Shown here: piece by piece, positions 25,514 through 35,329 of the stretch
Layout of the letters: every line of letters starts with the position of its first letter
How positions within the stretch are numbered: position 1 is the stretch's first letter
NCBI GenBank assembly: GCA_029261925.1
Contig: JAJDAJ010000020.1
Coordinates: 35,685-99,684 of the forward strand
From: Deltaproteobacteria bacterium
Lineage (GTDB): Bacteria > Myxococcota_A > UBA9160 > SZUA-336
Direction of reading: 5' to 3'
DNA length: 64,000 bases
The notes under the pieces: model-generated
Told to the model about the DNA's origin: nothing
The model's input: only the letters and a program-made list of their open reading frames with translations
Databases searched by the model: none
Position numbers and translations under genes: made by a program

Positions 25514-25633
25514 GGCCCGGGAGAGGCGAGCCTCCACGGCCTCCTCCCTCCGGCGGTCCTCGGCGTGCGTGAGCACGCCTGCGGGCGCCTCCGGTCCGGG
25601 GGCCGCGGATTCTCGCCTCTCCCGGGCCTCACA
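25509..25633. repeat. Perfect 22-bp inverted repeat with nested hairpins (structured RNA, terminator or MITE-like element)
   Basis: The left arm 25509-25530 and right arm 25612-25633 are perfect reverse complements over 22 bp, separated by 81 bases. Inside, 25537-25544 pairs with 25598-25605 (8 bp, one G-U), and 25562-25568 pairs with 25573-25579 (7 bp) around the loop GTGA, which has GNRA form. The whole would fold as one long arm with inner branches. It sits between converging genes and its left arm includes the TGA of the acyl-CoA dehydrogenase. It may end both transcripts or be a small mobile palindrome. No coding potential is seen. Confidence 0.65.
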
Positions 25634-25654
25634 CAGACCGCGGTGGGGCGGGAT

Positions 25655-25737
25655 GGCTCGCTTCGCTTGCCATGGCTTCGCCTGGTGATGGCTGGCTGGC
25701 TGCTGGCTGGCCTGGGGTGCGGCTCGCTTGGCTTGCC
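25655..25737. repeat. Low-complexity stretch with direct repeat
   Basis: Two 17-base copies, 25655-25671 and 25721-25737, differ at one base, and between them lie several TGGC/GGCT tetranucleotide repeats (about 25688-25712). The sequence differs in texture from both flanking genes. Bases 25634-25748 otherwise hold no gene. Confidence 0.5.
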
Positions 25738-25748
25738 GCTTGGGGTTG

Positions 25749-26522
25749 TCAGTCGGTCGGGGGTGGGTCGGCCGCGGTGGACTGGACGTCGATGGCGGCT
25801 TCGAGGAAGGCTCTCTCGCGGAGGATCTGGGGGGACCGGCCCAGGTCGGTCTGGAGGGCGATGGCGCGGTCGAGGGCTCGCAGGGCGGCGGTCGGGTCGC
25901 CGAGGCGGGTGTGGACCTGGGAGGCGGCGATCCACAGCAGGGCGCGCGCGGGGTAGCTCTCGAGCTGGGCGCCCTGCTCGTACAGGGTGGCGGCTTCCTG
26001 CGGGCGGTCGAGCTCCTCGAGCACCCAGCCGCGCAGACGCAGTGCCTGGCCCTTGCGCGGATCGCTGTCGGGCAGCTCGCCCACGAGCGCCTGGAGACGC
26101 GCGTCGGCGGCGTCGAGCTGGGCGAGATCGGCCTCGAGCTGCGCGGCGCGCAGGCGGGCATCGCGCCCGAGCGGTCCACTGTGCTCGGCGGCGAAGGTCT
26201 CCATCCGCGAGAGCGCGGCCTCGCGCGCGCGGCGCGCCTGGTCGGCGTTGGCGGGCTCGGCCGGCAACGCATCCTGGCGGCTCCCGCCCAGCCCGGCCGC
26301 GAGGTCCGCCTCAATCGCGGCCAGCTCGGCGGCCGTCTCGGCGCGAGCCGATCGGCGGGACTCGTACACGCCCGCCGCGGCCACGCCCAGCAGCAGGAGC
26401 ACGGCCGCCGCGATGCCCAGCGGCTTGCGGTGCTCCGCCACCCACGCCAGGCCGTCCTGGATCGTGGCATCGAGACCCGTGGCCCGGGCCTCCGTGTCGC
26501 CGTGTGGTCGCGTCGTGGTCAT
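25749..26522 (-). CDS. YfgM-like tetratricopeptide membrane protein
   Basis: The 257-residue protein has a short cytoplasmic N-terminus, one transmembrane span (about residues 34-52: PLGIAAAVLLLLGVAAAGVY), then a periplasmic helical repeat region with TPR-like pairs (RLRGWVLEELDRPQEAATLYEQGAQLESYPARALLWIAASQVHTRLGDPTAALRALDRAI). YfgM of E. coli has this topology and is encoded beside bamB and der; here der lies 24 bp upstream on the same strand, supporting the link. YfgM is an ancillary SecYEG subunit that passes proteins to periplasmic chaperones. There is no BamB gene in between. The C-terminal tail is Pro/Asp-rich. Confidence 0.75.
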   Translation of the reverse strand: MTTTRPHGDTEARATGLDATIQDGLAWVAEHRKPLGIAAAVLLLLGVAAAGVYESRRSARAETAAELAAIEADLAAGLGGSRQDALPAEPANADQARRAREAALSRMETFAAEHSGPLGRDARLRAAQLEADLAQLDAADARLQALVGELPDSDPRKGQALRLRGWVLEELDRPQEAATLYEQGAQLESYPARALLWIAASQVHTRLGDPTAALRALDRAIALQTDLGRSPQILRERAFLEAAIDVQSTAADPPPTD

Positions 26523-26546
26523 CGGATCCCCCGCAGCGCGCGGATA

Positions 26547-27881
26547 CTAGCCCGCCCGCGGAGCGTCGTCGCCCCGCCCCCGGCCGCGGGCGCGCAGACG
26601 GATCCGGACGGGCGCGGACGCCAGCGCGTAGCGCTTCCGGAAGAAGCCCTCGAGGTAGCGGCGGTAGTTGCGCGAGACCAGGTCGGGGTCGTTCACGAAG
26701 ACCAGCAGCGTGAAGGGCCGGCTCGCGATCTGGGTGCAGTAGAACAGCTGGGCGCGGCGGCGCCCCTGCGAGGGCGGCGCATTGCGGCGCACGGCCTCCT
26801 CCAGTGCACGGTTGAGCTCGGCGGTCGGCACGCGCACGTCGAGGCTGTCGAGCAGGCGGAGCGCGCGCGGGAGCAGCTTGCCGACGCCCGCACCGGTCGT
26901 GGCGCTGATCCGCATCACCACCGGGTCGCGCACGAATCCCAGCCGGCGCTCGAGCTCGCGCTCGACCCGCGCCACGTGGGTCGGGCCCGAGATGCGATCC
27001 CACTTGTTGAGCACCAGCACCAGCGGCCGCCCGCGATCGAGCGCCAGTCGCGCCACACGGGCATCCTGCTCGGTGGCGCCCTCCGAGGCGTCGAGCAGCA
27101 GCAGGGCAAGATCGGCGCGCTCGATCGAGCGCAGCGCCATCAGCGCGCTGCCCCGCTCCAGGCGCTCGGACCTGCGGCCGGCGCGGCGCAGGCCCGCGGT
27201 GTCGATCAGCACGACCTCGCGCTCGCCGACCACGAGCCGGGCGTCGGTCGCGTCGCGGGTCGTGCCGGGCTCGTCCGCGACGATGTTGCGTTCCTCGCCG
27301 AGCAGCTGGTTGAGCAGCGACGACTTGCCGACGTTGGGCCGGCCGATGATCGCCAGCCGCGGGGTCGGGTCCTCGCGGTCACCGGGCGCGGCCTCCTCGG
27401 GCAGCCGCTCGGCGATCGCGATCTCGACGTCGCGCAGCCCGATGCGGTGCTCGGCGGAGACGGGCAGCAGCTCCTCGAAGCCCAGCGCGTGGAACTCGCC
27501 TGCCAGGGCCTCGGCGCGCGGGTGGTCGGCCTTGTTCGCCACCACGATGACCTGGCGCGAAGCGCGGCGCAGCAGGTCGGCGATCAAGCGGTCGTCGGGG
27601 AGCAGCCCCGCGCGCGCGTCCACCACGAAGACGATCACGGCAGCGTCCTCGATCACGCGCGCGACCTGGGCGCGGATCGCCGCCAGGATGCCCTGCTCGG
27701 CGTCCGGCTCGAGCCCCCCGGTGTCGACCAGGAGCACCGAGCGGCCCTCGATGCGCGCGGTCTCGACCACGCGGTCGCGCGTGACCCCGGGGCGGTCCTC
27801 GACCAGTGAGCGCGTCTGCCGCAGCAGCCGGTTGAACAGGGTCGACTTGCCGACGTTGGCGCGGCCGATCACCGCGACCAT
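26547..27881 (-). CDS. der: Ribosome biogenesis GTPase Der (EngA)
   Basis: Der is the double-GTPase assembly factor for the 50S ribosomal subunit. The 444-residue product has G-domain 1 with GRANVGKS (Pro of the usual GRPNVGKS is Ala), DRPGVTRD, DTGG and NKAD; G-domain 2 with GRPNVGKS, DEPGTTRD, DTAGLRR and NKWD; and a C-terminal KH-like domain (TAELNRALEEAVRRN...LFYCTQIASRPFTLLVFVNDPDLVSRNYRRYLEGFFRKRYALASAPVRIRLRARGR). I chose ATG 27881 since MVAVIGRANVGKS starts at the first strand. An upstream ATG at 27962 would add 27 non-conserved residues and overlap the divergent gene's start. Confidence 0.95.
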   Translation of the reverse strand: MVAVIGRANVGKSTLFNRLLRQTRSLVEDRPGVTRDRVVETARIEGRSVLLVDTGGLEPDAEQGILAAIRAQVARVIEDAAVIVFVVDARAGLLPDDRLIADLLRRASRQVIVVANKADHPRAEALAGEFHALGFEELLPVSAEHRIGLRDVEIAIAERLPEEAAPGDREDPTPRLAIIGRPNVGKSSLLNQLLGEERNIVADEPGTTRDATDARLVVGEREVVLIDTAGLRRAGRRSERLERGSALMALRSIERADLALLLLDASEGATEQDARVARLALDRGRPLVLVLNKWDRISGPTHVARVERELERRLGFVRDPVVMRISATTGAGVGKLLPRALRLLDSLDVRVPTAELNRALEEAVRRNAPPSQGRRRAQLFYCTQIASRPFTLLVFVNDPDLVSRNYRRYLEGFFRKRYALASAPVRIRLRARGRGRGDDAPRAG

Positions 27882-27960
27882 GGGAAGTGCGGGCTCCTGA
27901 TTGACAGGTGCCTGCTCGCCGCCGATGCTGGCGGCCGGGGTGCTCTCGGAGGGATCGCCC

Positions 27961-28446
27961 ATGGCTCGTCGACTCTCTCGCGCTCGGTGCACGGCCGCGC
28001 GCCCCGCGGCGCGCCGGCTGTGCGGCGTCGGGCTCGGGATCGCGCTGCTGGCCGCTGCCGCCGGCGCGCGCGCTGATGCTACACAGCTCTGCCGCGCTTT
28101 CACGACGCTGGCCCTGGCGCCGACCGACGTCGCCCTGGCACCGGTGATCGCCACGCGCGACCTCGCCCACGGCCTGAGCGCCGCACCCGGCGACCCGCTC
28201 TGGGCTCGGGTGGCCCTGGCACCCCCCGGCTGGCTCTGGCTGAACGGGCTCCAGGTGCTCGGCGGCATGACGCGCAGCCTCGGGGGCCTCTGGGACCTGG
28301 TCCCCGGCCTGCTGCGCCTGGGCCGCCCCGGCACCGAGCCCCCGCGCTACGCCGCGGCCCGCTTCGGCCGGGCCCTGTACCAGGCCGACTGGGGCCCGTG
28401 CCCGGTGCAGATCGGCCTGTCGCACCAGGACCTGCCGCTGCGCTGA
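27961..28446 (+). CDS. Small secreted protein of unknown function
   Basis: ATG at 27961 encodes 161 residues with a basic N-terminus (MARRLSRARCTAARPAARRL) followed by a hydrophobic stretch and an Ala-rich cleavage region (GIALLAAAAGARA/DA, about residue 39). The mature part has two cysteines and a weakly amphipathic pattern, with a repeated LALAPTDVALAP-type helix and a WLWLNGLQVLGG segment. In general form it resembles the small exosortase-associated or lipid-associated proteins with membrane-binding helices, but I cannot name a family. It lies between divergent der and converging miaA. Confidence 0.5.
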   Translation: MARRLSRARCTAARPAARRLCGVGLGIALLAAAAGARADATQLCRAFTTLALAPTDVALAPVIATRDLAHGLSAAPGDPLWARVALAPPGWLWLNGLQVLGGMTRSLGGLWDLVPGLLRLGRPGTEPPRYAAARFGRALYQADWGPCPVQIGLSHQDLPLR

Positions 28447-28448
28447 GC

Positions 28449-29369
28449 TCAGCCTGCGGGCCGGCCCGGGTCGAGGCCCGCCAGCGCCCGCTCGAGCGCC
28501 GTCGCACGCTCGCGCGCGTCGATCCACTCCATCCCGGGCTCGCTGCGGAACCAGGTGCGCTGGCGGCGCGCGTAGCGGCGCGTGGCCCACCAGATCTGCT
28601 CGCGCACCTCGCCCTCCCCCACGCCGGCGTCGAGCATCGCGCCGATCTCGCGGTAGCCGATGGCCTGCATGGACTTCAGCTCGGGCCCGTGGCCGGCAGC
28701 GCGCAGCCGGCGCACCTCGTCGATCCAGCCGGCCTCGAACATGGCATCGACGCGCGCGCGCAGGCGCGGCCAGAGCGCCTCGCGCGGCAGGTCGAGCCCC
28801 AGCCAGGCCACGTCGAAGGGCCGGTCCCCGAAGCCGTGGCGCGCGTGCCGCTCGGAGGCGGCGCGCCCCCCGAGGCTGGCGATCTCCACGTAGCGAACCA
28901 GGCGTACGTGGTTGTTCGGATGCACGCGCTGCGCCAGGTCGGGGTCGAGCTCGCGCAGGCGCTCGAGCAGCTGCGCGGCCGGCAGCGCCTCGAGCTCCGC
29001 GCGCAGCGCGGGCTCGCCGGTCACGCCCTCCACGAGGCCCCCCGCGAAGGCGCGCGCGTACAGCCCGGTGCCGCCGCAGAGGATGACCACGCGGCCGCGC
29101 GCGTGCGCCGTGCGGGCCGCCTCGCGCGCGAGCGCGGCGAAGCGCCCGGCCGACATCGGGTCGTCGGGCTCGACCACGTCGATGCCGTGGTGCACGATCT
29201 CCTCGCGCACCGCGCGCGAAGGCTTGGCGCTGCCGATGTCGAGCCCGCGATAGACCTGTACCGAGTCGGCGCCGATGATCTCCGCGCCGCAGCGACGCGC
29301 GATCTCGAGCGCGAGCTCGCTCTTGCCGGTGCCCGTCGGGCCGACGATCGCCAGGACGCGCGGCCTCAT
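28449..29369 (-). CDS. miaA: tRNA dimethylallyltransferase
   Basis: MiaA adds a dimethylallyl group to N6 of A37 in tRNAs reading U-starting codons. The 306-residue protein has the P-loop GPTGTGKSELA, the tRNA/DMAPP contact DSVQVYRGLDIGSAKP, the HHGIDVVEPDDPMSAGRF block, GGTGLYARAF and, near the C-terminus, the SMQAIGYREI motif followed by TRRYARRQRTWFR. Length and order match E. coli MiaA (about 316). The start lies 9 bases after the mutL stop on the same strand, giving a mutL-miaA operon, as in many Gram-negative bacteria. Confidence 0.96.
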   Translation of the reverse strand: MRPRVLAIVGPTGTGKSELALEIARRCGAEIIGADSVQVYRGLDIGSAKPSRAVREEIVHHGIDVVEPDDPMSAGRFAALAREAARTAHARGRVVILCGGTGLYARAFAGGLVEGVTGEPALRAELEALPAAQLLERLRELDPDLAQRVHPNNHVRLVRYVEIASLGGRAASERHARHGFGDRPFDVAWLGLDLPREALWPRLRARVDAMFEAGWIDEVRRLRAAGHGPELKSMQAIGYREIGAMLDAGVGEGEVREQIWWATRRYARRQRTWFRSEPGMEWIDARERATALERALAGLDPGRPAG

Positions 29370-29378
29370 GCGCCCAGG

Positions 29379-31187
<1,809 letters not shown>

Positions 31188-31304
31188 GTCGGGGTGTTTC
31201 CCCCGGAGGGAGCAGGAGGCAGCCGAGACGCCATTGACCAGATTTTCCTTGACACCAGGTAACACTAGGGCATCGTTTTGCATGTTAGGCCGGGGGGGTG
31301 GAAA

Positions 31305-32345
31305 ATGTCACAGGCGACGATGGGTGATTCGCATCTCACAGCCTCGACCGCCGGCCCCGGCGGCGAGCGACGCCGCGCCGCGCGGCGCCGGTCCGACCGC
31401 ATGGTCGGGACCAGCCGCGCCGTCCAGCGCGCGATCGAGCAGGTGGCCGTCGCCGGCCGTGGCCGCTTCCCCGTCTTCGTCACCGGCGAGGAGGGTACCG
31501 ACAAGGAGCTCCTGGCGCGGCTGATTCATGACGCCAGCGAGTGGGCCACGGGCGGATTCTTCGCGCTCGACGCCTCGCTGGTGCCCGAGCCGCTGGTCGA
31601 GCGCGAGCTCCTGGGCTGCGAGGCCGGCGCGATCCCGGCGCTCCCGGCGGCCTCCGATGGTGCCTTCGCACGCACCCACGGCGGCACGGTGCTCATCGAG
31701 CACGTCGAGGCCCTGCCCAAGGACATCCAGGCGCGTCTCGGCGATGCGCTCGAGAAGAACGCATTCCGGCGCGTCGGTGGCAGCGAGGCCCAGCCGCTGG
31801 ACTGCCGCCTGGTCTGCGCGTCGACCGAGCCCATCGACGTGCTCGCGGGCACCGGGCGCGTCGCACCGGAGCTCAGCGAGAAGCTGCGCCTGCTCGAGAT
31901 CCGGCTCCCTCCGCTGCGGGAACGACGCGAGGACGTGCTGCCGCTGGCCGCGCACGCGCTCTCGTATGCGCGCGAGGAGATCGCGCACGAGCAGGGAGCT
32001 CCCAGCCCCGCCCAGGGATTCTCTCGCGAGGCGCTCGAGCGCCTGCGCGAGCACAGCTGGCCGGGTAACGAGCGCGAGCTGCGCGAGCAGATCCGCGCGG
32101 CGCTGCGCCTGGCGCGCGGCGGGGAGATCTGCCCGGAGGACCTGCTCCTCGGTCCCGACAACGCCGAGGAGGTCCCCGCGTTTCGCGACGCCAAGCGGGC
32201 CTTCGAGCGGGAGTACGTCACGCGTGTGCTGCGCCTGTGCGCCGGCAACATCAGCCGCGCCGCGCGCATCGCCAAGAAGGACCGCAAGGACTTCTACGAC
32301 GTGATGCGGCGCAACACCATCAATCCGCAGGACTTCCGGCTCTAG
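31305..32345 (+). CDS. Degenerate sigma-54 enhancer-binding-protein-like regulator with Fis HTH
   Basis: The 346-residue protein has the order of a bacterial enhancer-binding protein: a short N-terminus, an AAA+ domain (about residues 38-265) and a Fis-type HTH at the end (AGNISRAARIAKKDRKDFYDVMRRN). But the key motifs are worn. Walker A is GEEGTDKE instead of GESGTGKE; the sigma-54 contact loop GAFTGA is replaced by GAIPAL; and Walker B is GGTVLIEHVE in place of GGTLFLDEIG. The R-finger area PPLRERREDVLPLAAHAL and the HSWPGNERELR sensor II remain. ATP hydrolysis and sigma-54 activation are therefore doubtful; it may be a DNA-binding regulator that uses the fold as scaffold. A TTGACA hexamer is at 31249-31254. 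Confidence 0.82.
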   Translation: MSQATMGDSHLTASTAGPGGERRRAARRRSDRMVGTSRAVQRAIEQVAVAGRGRFPVFVTGEEGTDKELLARLIHDASEWATGGFFALDASLVPEPLVERELLGCEAGAIPALPAASDGAFARTHGGTVLIEHVEALPKDIQARLGDALEKNAFRRVGGSEAQPLDCRLVCASTEPIDVLAGTGRVAPELSEKLRLLEIRLPPLRERREDVLPLAAHALSYAREEIAHEQGAPSPAQGFSREALERLREHSWPGNERELREQIRAALRLARGGEICPEDLLLGPDNAEEVPAFRDAKRAFEREYVTRVLRLCAGNISRAARIAKKDRKDFYDVMRRNTINPQDFRL

Positions 32346-32383
32346 CAGGCCGACCGCGGCGCCCCGGGTACGGGACCGCTCCG

Positions 32384-33640
32384 TCAGGATCGCTCGAGCA
32401 GGCGGCGGGCGGCGCGCTTGCCCGCCTCGACGCCCGGCTGATCGAACGGATTGACGCCGTACAGGGGGCCGGCCAGCGCGGTCTGGAGCTGCTGCATCAG
32501 CAGCAGCCCGCCGATCGTCTGGGCGGTGATGCGGGGCAGCCGCAGCACGGCGAGCGGGCGCCCCGCCTCGACCAGCGCGCGCAGCGTCCCGCGCGCCTCG
32601 GCGTCGAGGATCGCGCCCAGCGACTTGCCGCGGATGTACGCCGGCTCCGCCCGGCGACCCACGCGCAGATCGCGGCGCGGCCGGTCCACCAGCAGCGCCG
32701 TGTACAGCTTGTCGTCGGGGCCGTCGACGTACAGCTGGAGCTGCGAGTGCTGGTCTGTGGTCCCGCGCGCGACCACCGGTGTGGGCCCCTCCCCGTCCTT
32801 GCCCAGACTCTCGGCCCAGATCTGGCGAAACCAGTCGCCGACTGGCAACAGGGCATCGGCGTAGATCAGCTCCACGTGGATGCGCCGGCCGCGGCGCTGG
32901 TGCTCGTGGTGGAGCGCCGCCAGGCGTCCGGCCGGCCCCAGCATGGCGTCGCGCCGGCAGCGCGACTCCATGTCGCGCGCGCCGGCGAGCACGCGCGACA
33001 CCGGCACGCCGCACAGCGCCGGCACCAGCAGCCCGCTGGCCGTGAACACCGAGAACCGGCCCGCCACCTCGGCGGGAGCGCTCAGCACGGGGATGCCCTC
33101 CGCGTCCGCGAACTCCCGCAGCGGTCCGGCGTGGCCGGTCGTGATCACCCAGTTGCGGCGCAGCGGGACGCGGCGCCGGGCCGCGCGCCAGTGCTCGAGC
33201 GCGGCGTGGAGCTGCGCCAGGGTCTCCAGCGTGCCGCCGGACTTGCTGACCACGTGGACCAGCGTGCGCCGCGGGTCGAGGCGATCGAGCAGCGCGCCGA
33301 AGGACTCCGGGTCGATGTTGTCGGGAAACCAGTAGCGAGGACGACCGGGGCGCCCCGCGGCGGCCATGTAGCCCGGCCCCAGCAGCGCCGTGCAGAGCGC
33401 CTGCCCGCCCAGCGAGCTGCCGCCGATGCCGAGCTGCACCACGTCGGTCACGTCGCCGGGAGCGCCGGACACGTACTCCCGCAGCTCGCGCTGCAGGGCC
33501 CGGTCGCCGATCACGCGCAGGAAGGCGCCATCGGGGCTCGCGTCCAGGTCGCGTAGCGCACGCTGCAGGCGCCGCGCGCGCCGCTTCAGGCTGGCGACCC
33601 GAACGCCGGCGCGCCGCAGATCCAGGTCGATCGCGGCCAT
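32384..33640 (-). CDS. pgi: Glucose-6-phosphate isomerase
   Basis: The 418-residue protein interconverts glucose 6-phosphate and fructose 6-phosphate. It shows the SIS-type fold motifs GIGGSSLGGQAL, VVSKSGGTLETL (phosphate binding), a WFRQIWAESLGKD block with the catalytic Glu, and the C-terminal NPFDQPGVEAGK that completes the active site. It is shorter than the 550-residue enterobacterial enzyme and resembles the compact bacterial/thermophile type. ATG at 33640 is favoured since upstream sequence in frame is antisense to the nitrilase. It is divergent from the nitrilase with only 25 bp between starts. Confidence 0.92.
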   Translation of the reverse strand: MAAIDLDLRRAGVRVASLKRRARRLQRALRDLDASPDGAFLRVIGDRALQRELREYVSGAPGDVTDVVQLGIGGSSLGGQALCTALLGPGYMAAAGRPGRPRYWFPDNIDPESFGALLDRLDPRRTLVHVVSKSGGTLETLAQLHAALEHWRAARRRVPLRRNWVITTGHAGPLREFADAEGIPVLSAPAEVAGRFSVFTASGLLVPALCGVPVSRVLAGARDMESRCRRDAMLGPAGRLAALHHEHQRRGRRIHVELIYADALLPVGDWFRQIWAESLGKDGEGPTPVVARGTTDQHSQLQLYVDGPDDKLYTALLVDRPRRDLRVGRRAEPAYIRGKSLGAILDAEARGTLRALVEAGRPLAVLRLPRITAQTIGGLLLMQQLQTALAGPLYGVNPFDQPGVEAGKRAARRLLERS

Positions 33641-33653
33641 CCCACCCCCGTTG

Positions 33654-33659
33654 TATCCT
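33654..33659 (+). promoter_or_regulatory. Candidate -10 element (TATCCT) for a leaderless transcript
   Basis: TATCCT ends six bases before the nitrilase ATG at 33666, so transcription from it would begin at or next to the start codon. No ribosome site precedes the ATG, which fits a leaderless mRNA. No -35 is apparent. Confidence 0.3.
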
Positions 33660-33665
33660 GCGCGC

Positions 33666-34469
33666 ATGATAGCGGCCGTCGTGCAGATGACCTCGACGCC
33701 CGATCCCGCCCGGAACCTCGAGCGTGCAGAGCACTGGATCGGGGAGGCGGCGCGACGAGGCGCGGAGCTGATCGCCCTGCCGGAGAACTTCGCGCTGATG
33801 CGCGAGGAGGACGACCGCAGCCCGAACCCGCTGGCCGCGCCGCTCGAGCGCAGCGAGGCCGTGCGCTTCCTGTCCGCCCAGGCGCGGCGCCACGGGGTGG
33901 TGCTCGCCGGAGGCACGGTACCGGAGGCCGGGCCCGAGCCCGGGCGGGTCCACAACACGGCCGTCGTGCACGGGCCCGACGGCGAGCTGCTGGCCAGCTA
34001 CCGCAAGATCCACCTCTTCGACGTGATGCTTCCGGGGACGGAGCTGCGGGAGTCGGCCACCGTGGCGCCCGGCGAGAAGGTCGTCGCCGCGCGGACGCCC
34101 GCGGGCCATCTGGGCCTGTCGATCTGCTACGACCTGCGCTTCCCGGAGCTCTACCGCTCCCTGGTCGATCAGGGCGCCACGATCCTGCTGGTGCCGGCGG
34201 CGTTCACGGTCGCGACGGGTCGGGACCACTGGGAGGTGCTGCTGCGCGCCCGCGCCATCGAGTCGCAGGCGTTCGTGGTCGCGGCTGCCCAGCACGGCGA
34301 GCACAATCGCACCCGGCGCTCCTGGGGTCGGGCGATGATCGTGGACGCCTGGGGCACGCTGCTCGCGCAGGTGCCCGACGGCGAGGGCGTGGCCAGCGCC
34401 GACCTGGATCCGGCCCAGCTGGAGCGCATCCGCACTCGCCTGCCCGCGCTGCGACACCGGCGCCTCTGA
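33666..34469 (+). CDS. Carbon-nitrogen hydrolase (Nit1/omega-amidase-like)
   Basis: The 267-residue nitrilase-superfamily protein has the Glu-Lys-Cys triad in the expected places: E in ALPENFAL, K in YRKIHLFDV, and C in SICYDLRFPELYR. The YRKIHLFD and CYDLRFPELYR forms are those of the Nit1/Nit2 branch, which hydrolyses deaminated glutathione or 2-oxo-amides, rather than true nitrilases. The C-terminal RSWGRAMIVDAWGTLLA block is also typical. It starts in the small gap opposite pgi and ends before the FHA gene. No signal peptide, so cytoplasmic. Confidence 0.9.
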   Translation: MIAAVVQMTSTPDPARNLERAEHWIGEAARRGAELIALPENFALMREEDDRSPNPLAAPLERSEAVRFLSAQARRHGVVLAGGTVPEAGPEPGRVHNTAVVHGPDGELLASYRKIHLFDVMLPGTELRESATVAPGEKVVAARTPAGHLGLSICYDLRFPELYRSLVDQGATILLVPAAFTVATGRDHWEVLLRARAIESQAFVVAAAQHGEHNRTRRSWGRAMIVDAWGTLLAQVPDGEGVASADLDPAQLERIRTRLPALRHRRL

Positions 34470-34574
34470 CGTCGCCCGCGCGGGTCGCCGGCCGCGCCCC
34501 CGCCCGCGATCGCGGGTCGATCTCAAGGGCCCCCCGACGGTCGCCGATGCGCAGCCCGTGGGGGTCTCCGGGCG

Positions 34575-34868
34575 GTGAAGACGGCGTCGCTTACCGTGCG
34601 CACGGTCGGCCAGCCCGAGCGCGTGTTCGAGGTCGGGGACTCCGAGACCCTGATCGGTCGCAGCGCCACCAGCCACCTGCGCGTGGCCGACGAGAGCATC
34701 AGCCGCGAGCACGCCGTGATCCTGTTCGAGGACGAGACCTACATGCTCGAGGATCTGCAGAGCACCAACGGCACGCGCCTGAACGGCAAGCGCGTGCGCT
34801 CGGCCGAGCTCTCGGACGGCGACGAGATCCACATCGGCCAGACGCTGATCCAGTTCCGCCTGGGCTGA
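34575..34868 (+). CDS. FHA-domain protein
   Basis: The 97-residue protein is almost entirely one forkhead-associated domain, which binds phosphothreonine. The core residues are visible: LIGRS (Gly-Arg), SISREHAVI (Ser-x-x-His), and DLQSTNGTRLNGKRV (the NG pair), closing with DGDEIHIGQTLIQFRLG. There is no extra domain, so it must act in trans with a Ser/Thr kinase target or in a complex. The start is GTG at 34575. Its neighbours are a small zinc-ribbon protein and an ECF sigma/anti-sigma pair on the same strand. Confidence 0.9.
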   Translation: MKTASLTVRTVGQPERVFEVGDSETLIGRSATSHLRVADESISREHAVILFEDETYMLEDLQSTNGTRLNGKRVRSAELSDGDEIHIGQTLIQFRLG

Positions 34869-35015
34869 GGCGCGCAGCTCCCGCGCAGGCCGCGCGCAGC
34901 CGCCGCGCGCGGTGGAGCCCGCTTCCCGATGCGGGAAGTCCGCGTGCCACCCCGGGGCCCGGGAACGCCCGTGCGCGCCTCCCGGGCGGGCACGGAGCTT
35001 GCTCTCCCTGAGCCC

Positions 35016-35291
35016 ATGCGATTCGAGTGGCTCCACCGCCGCGCGCGGCAGATCGTCGCCGAGATCCTCTCGTCGGACGACGACTCCGAGGTCCCGGGCC
35101 TGCTGGTCGGCGACGCCCTGGTCGAGCGCGACGGGGATCACTACCGGATCGCGACCGGCGGAGACTCGTGGAAGGAGCTCGAGGAACGGGCGCGCAGCCT
35201 CGAGGGGAGCTGCGACTGTGGCGCGATCCTCTCGCAGCGCGGCGACCGGCTCTGCTGTCGCGCCTGTGGCCGGGAGTACCTGGGCGATTGA
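35016..35291 (+). CDS. Small zinc-ribbon protein
   Basis: ATG at 35016 gives 91 residues. The first 55 are helical and acidic (ARQIVAEILSSDDDSEVPGLLVGDALVERDGDHYRIATGGDSWKELEERAR), and the end is a treble-clef or zinc-ribbon-like knuckle: SCDCGAILSQRGDRLCCRACGREYLGD, with CxC and CCxxC pairs. Such small ribbons often bind RNA polymerase, ribosome or protein partners. An upstream extension in frame (34929) is Pro/Arg-rich and looks non-coding. Function is unknown; the ECF sigma gene follows 38 bp later. Confidence 0.65.
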   Translation: MRFEWLHRRARQIVAEILSSDDDSEVPGLLVGDALVERDGDHYRIATGGDSWKELEERARSLEGSCDCGAILSQRGDRLCCRACGREYLGD

Positions 35292-35317
35292 GGACAGCGC
35301 ATCCCCGGCTGCGGTGG

Positions 35318-35323
35318 TAGCCT
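35318..35323 (+). promoter_or_regulatory. Candidate -10 element (TAGCCT) close to the sigma factor start
   Basis: TAGCCT ends six bases before the GTG at 35330, the same spacing as at the nitrilase gene, which would give a leaderless transcript. Weak evidence, with no -35. Confidence 0.2.
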
Positions 35324-35329
35324 GGGGCC

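Noticed and set aside
26547..28334. An extended Der protein beginning far upstream of 27881
   Set aside because: The added N-terminus is antisense to the divergent gene at 27961 and shows no GTPase or other conserved sequence.
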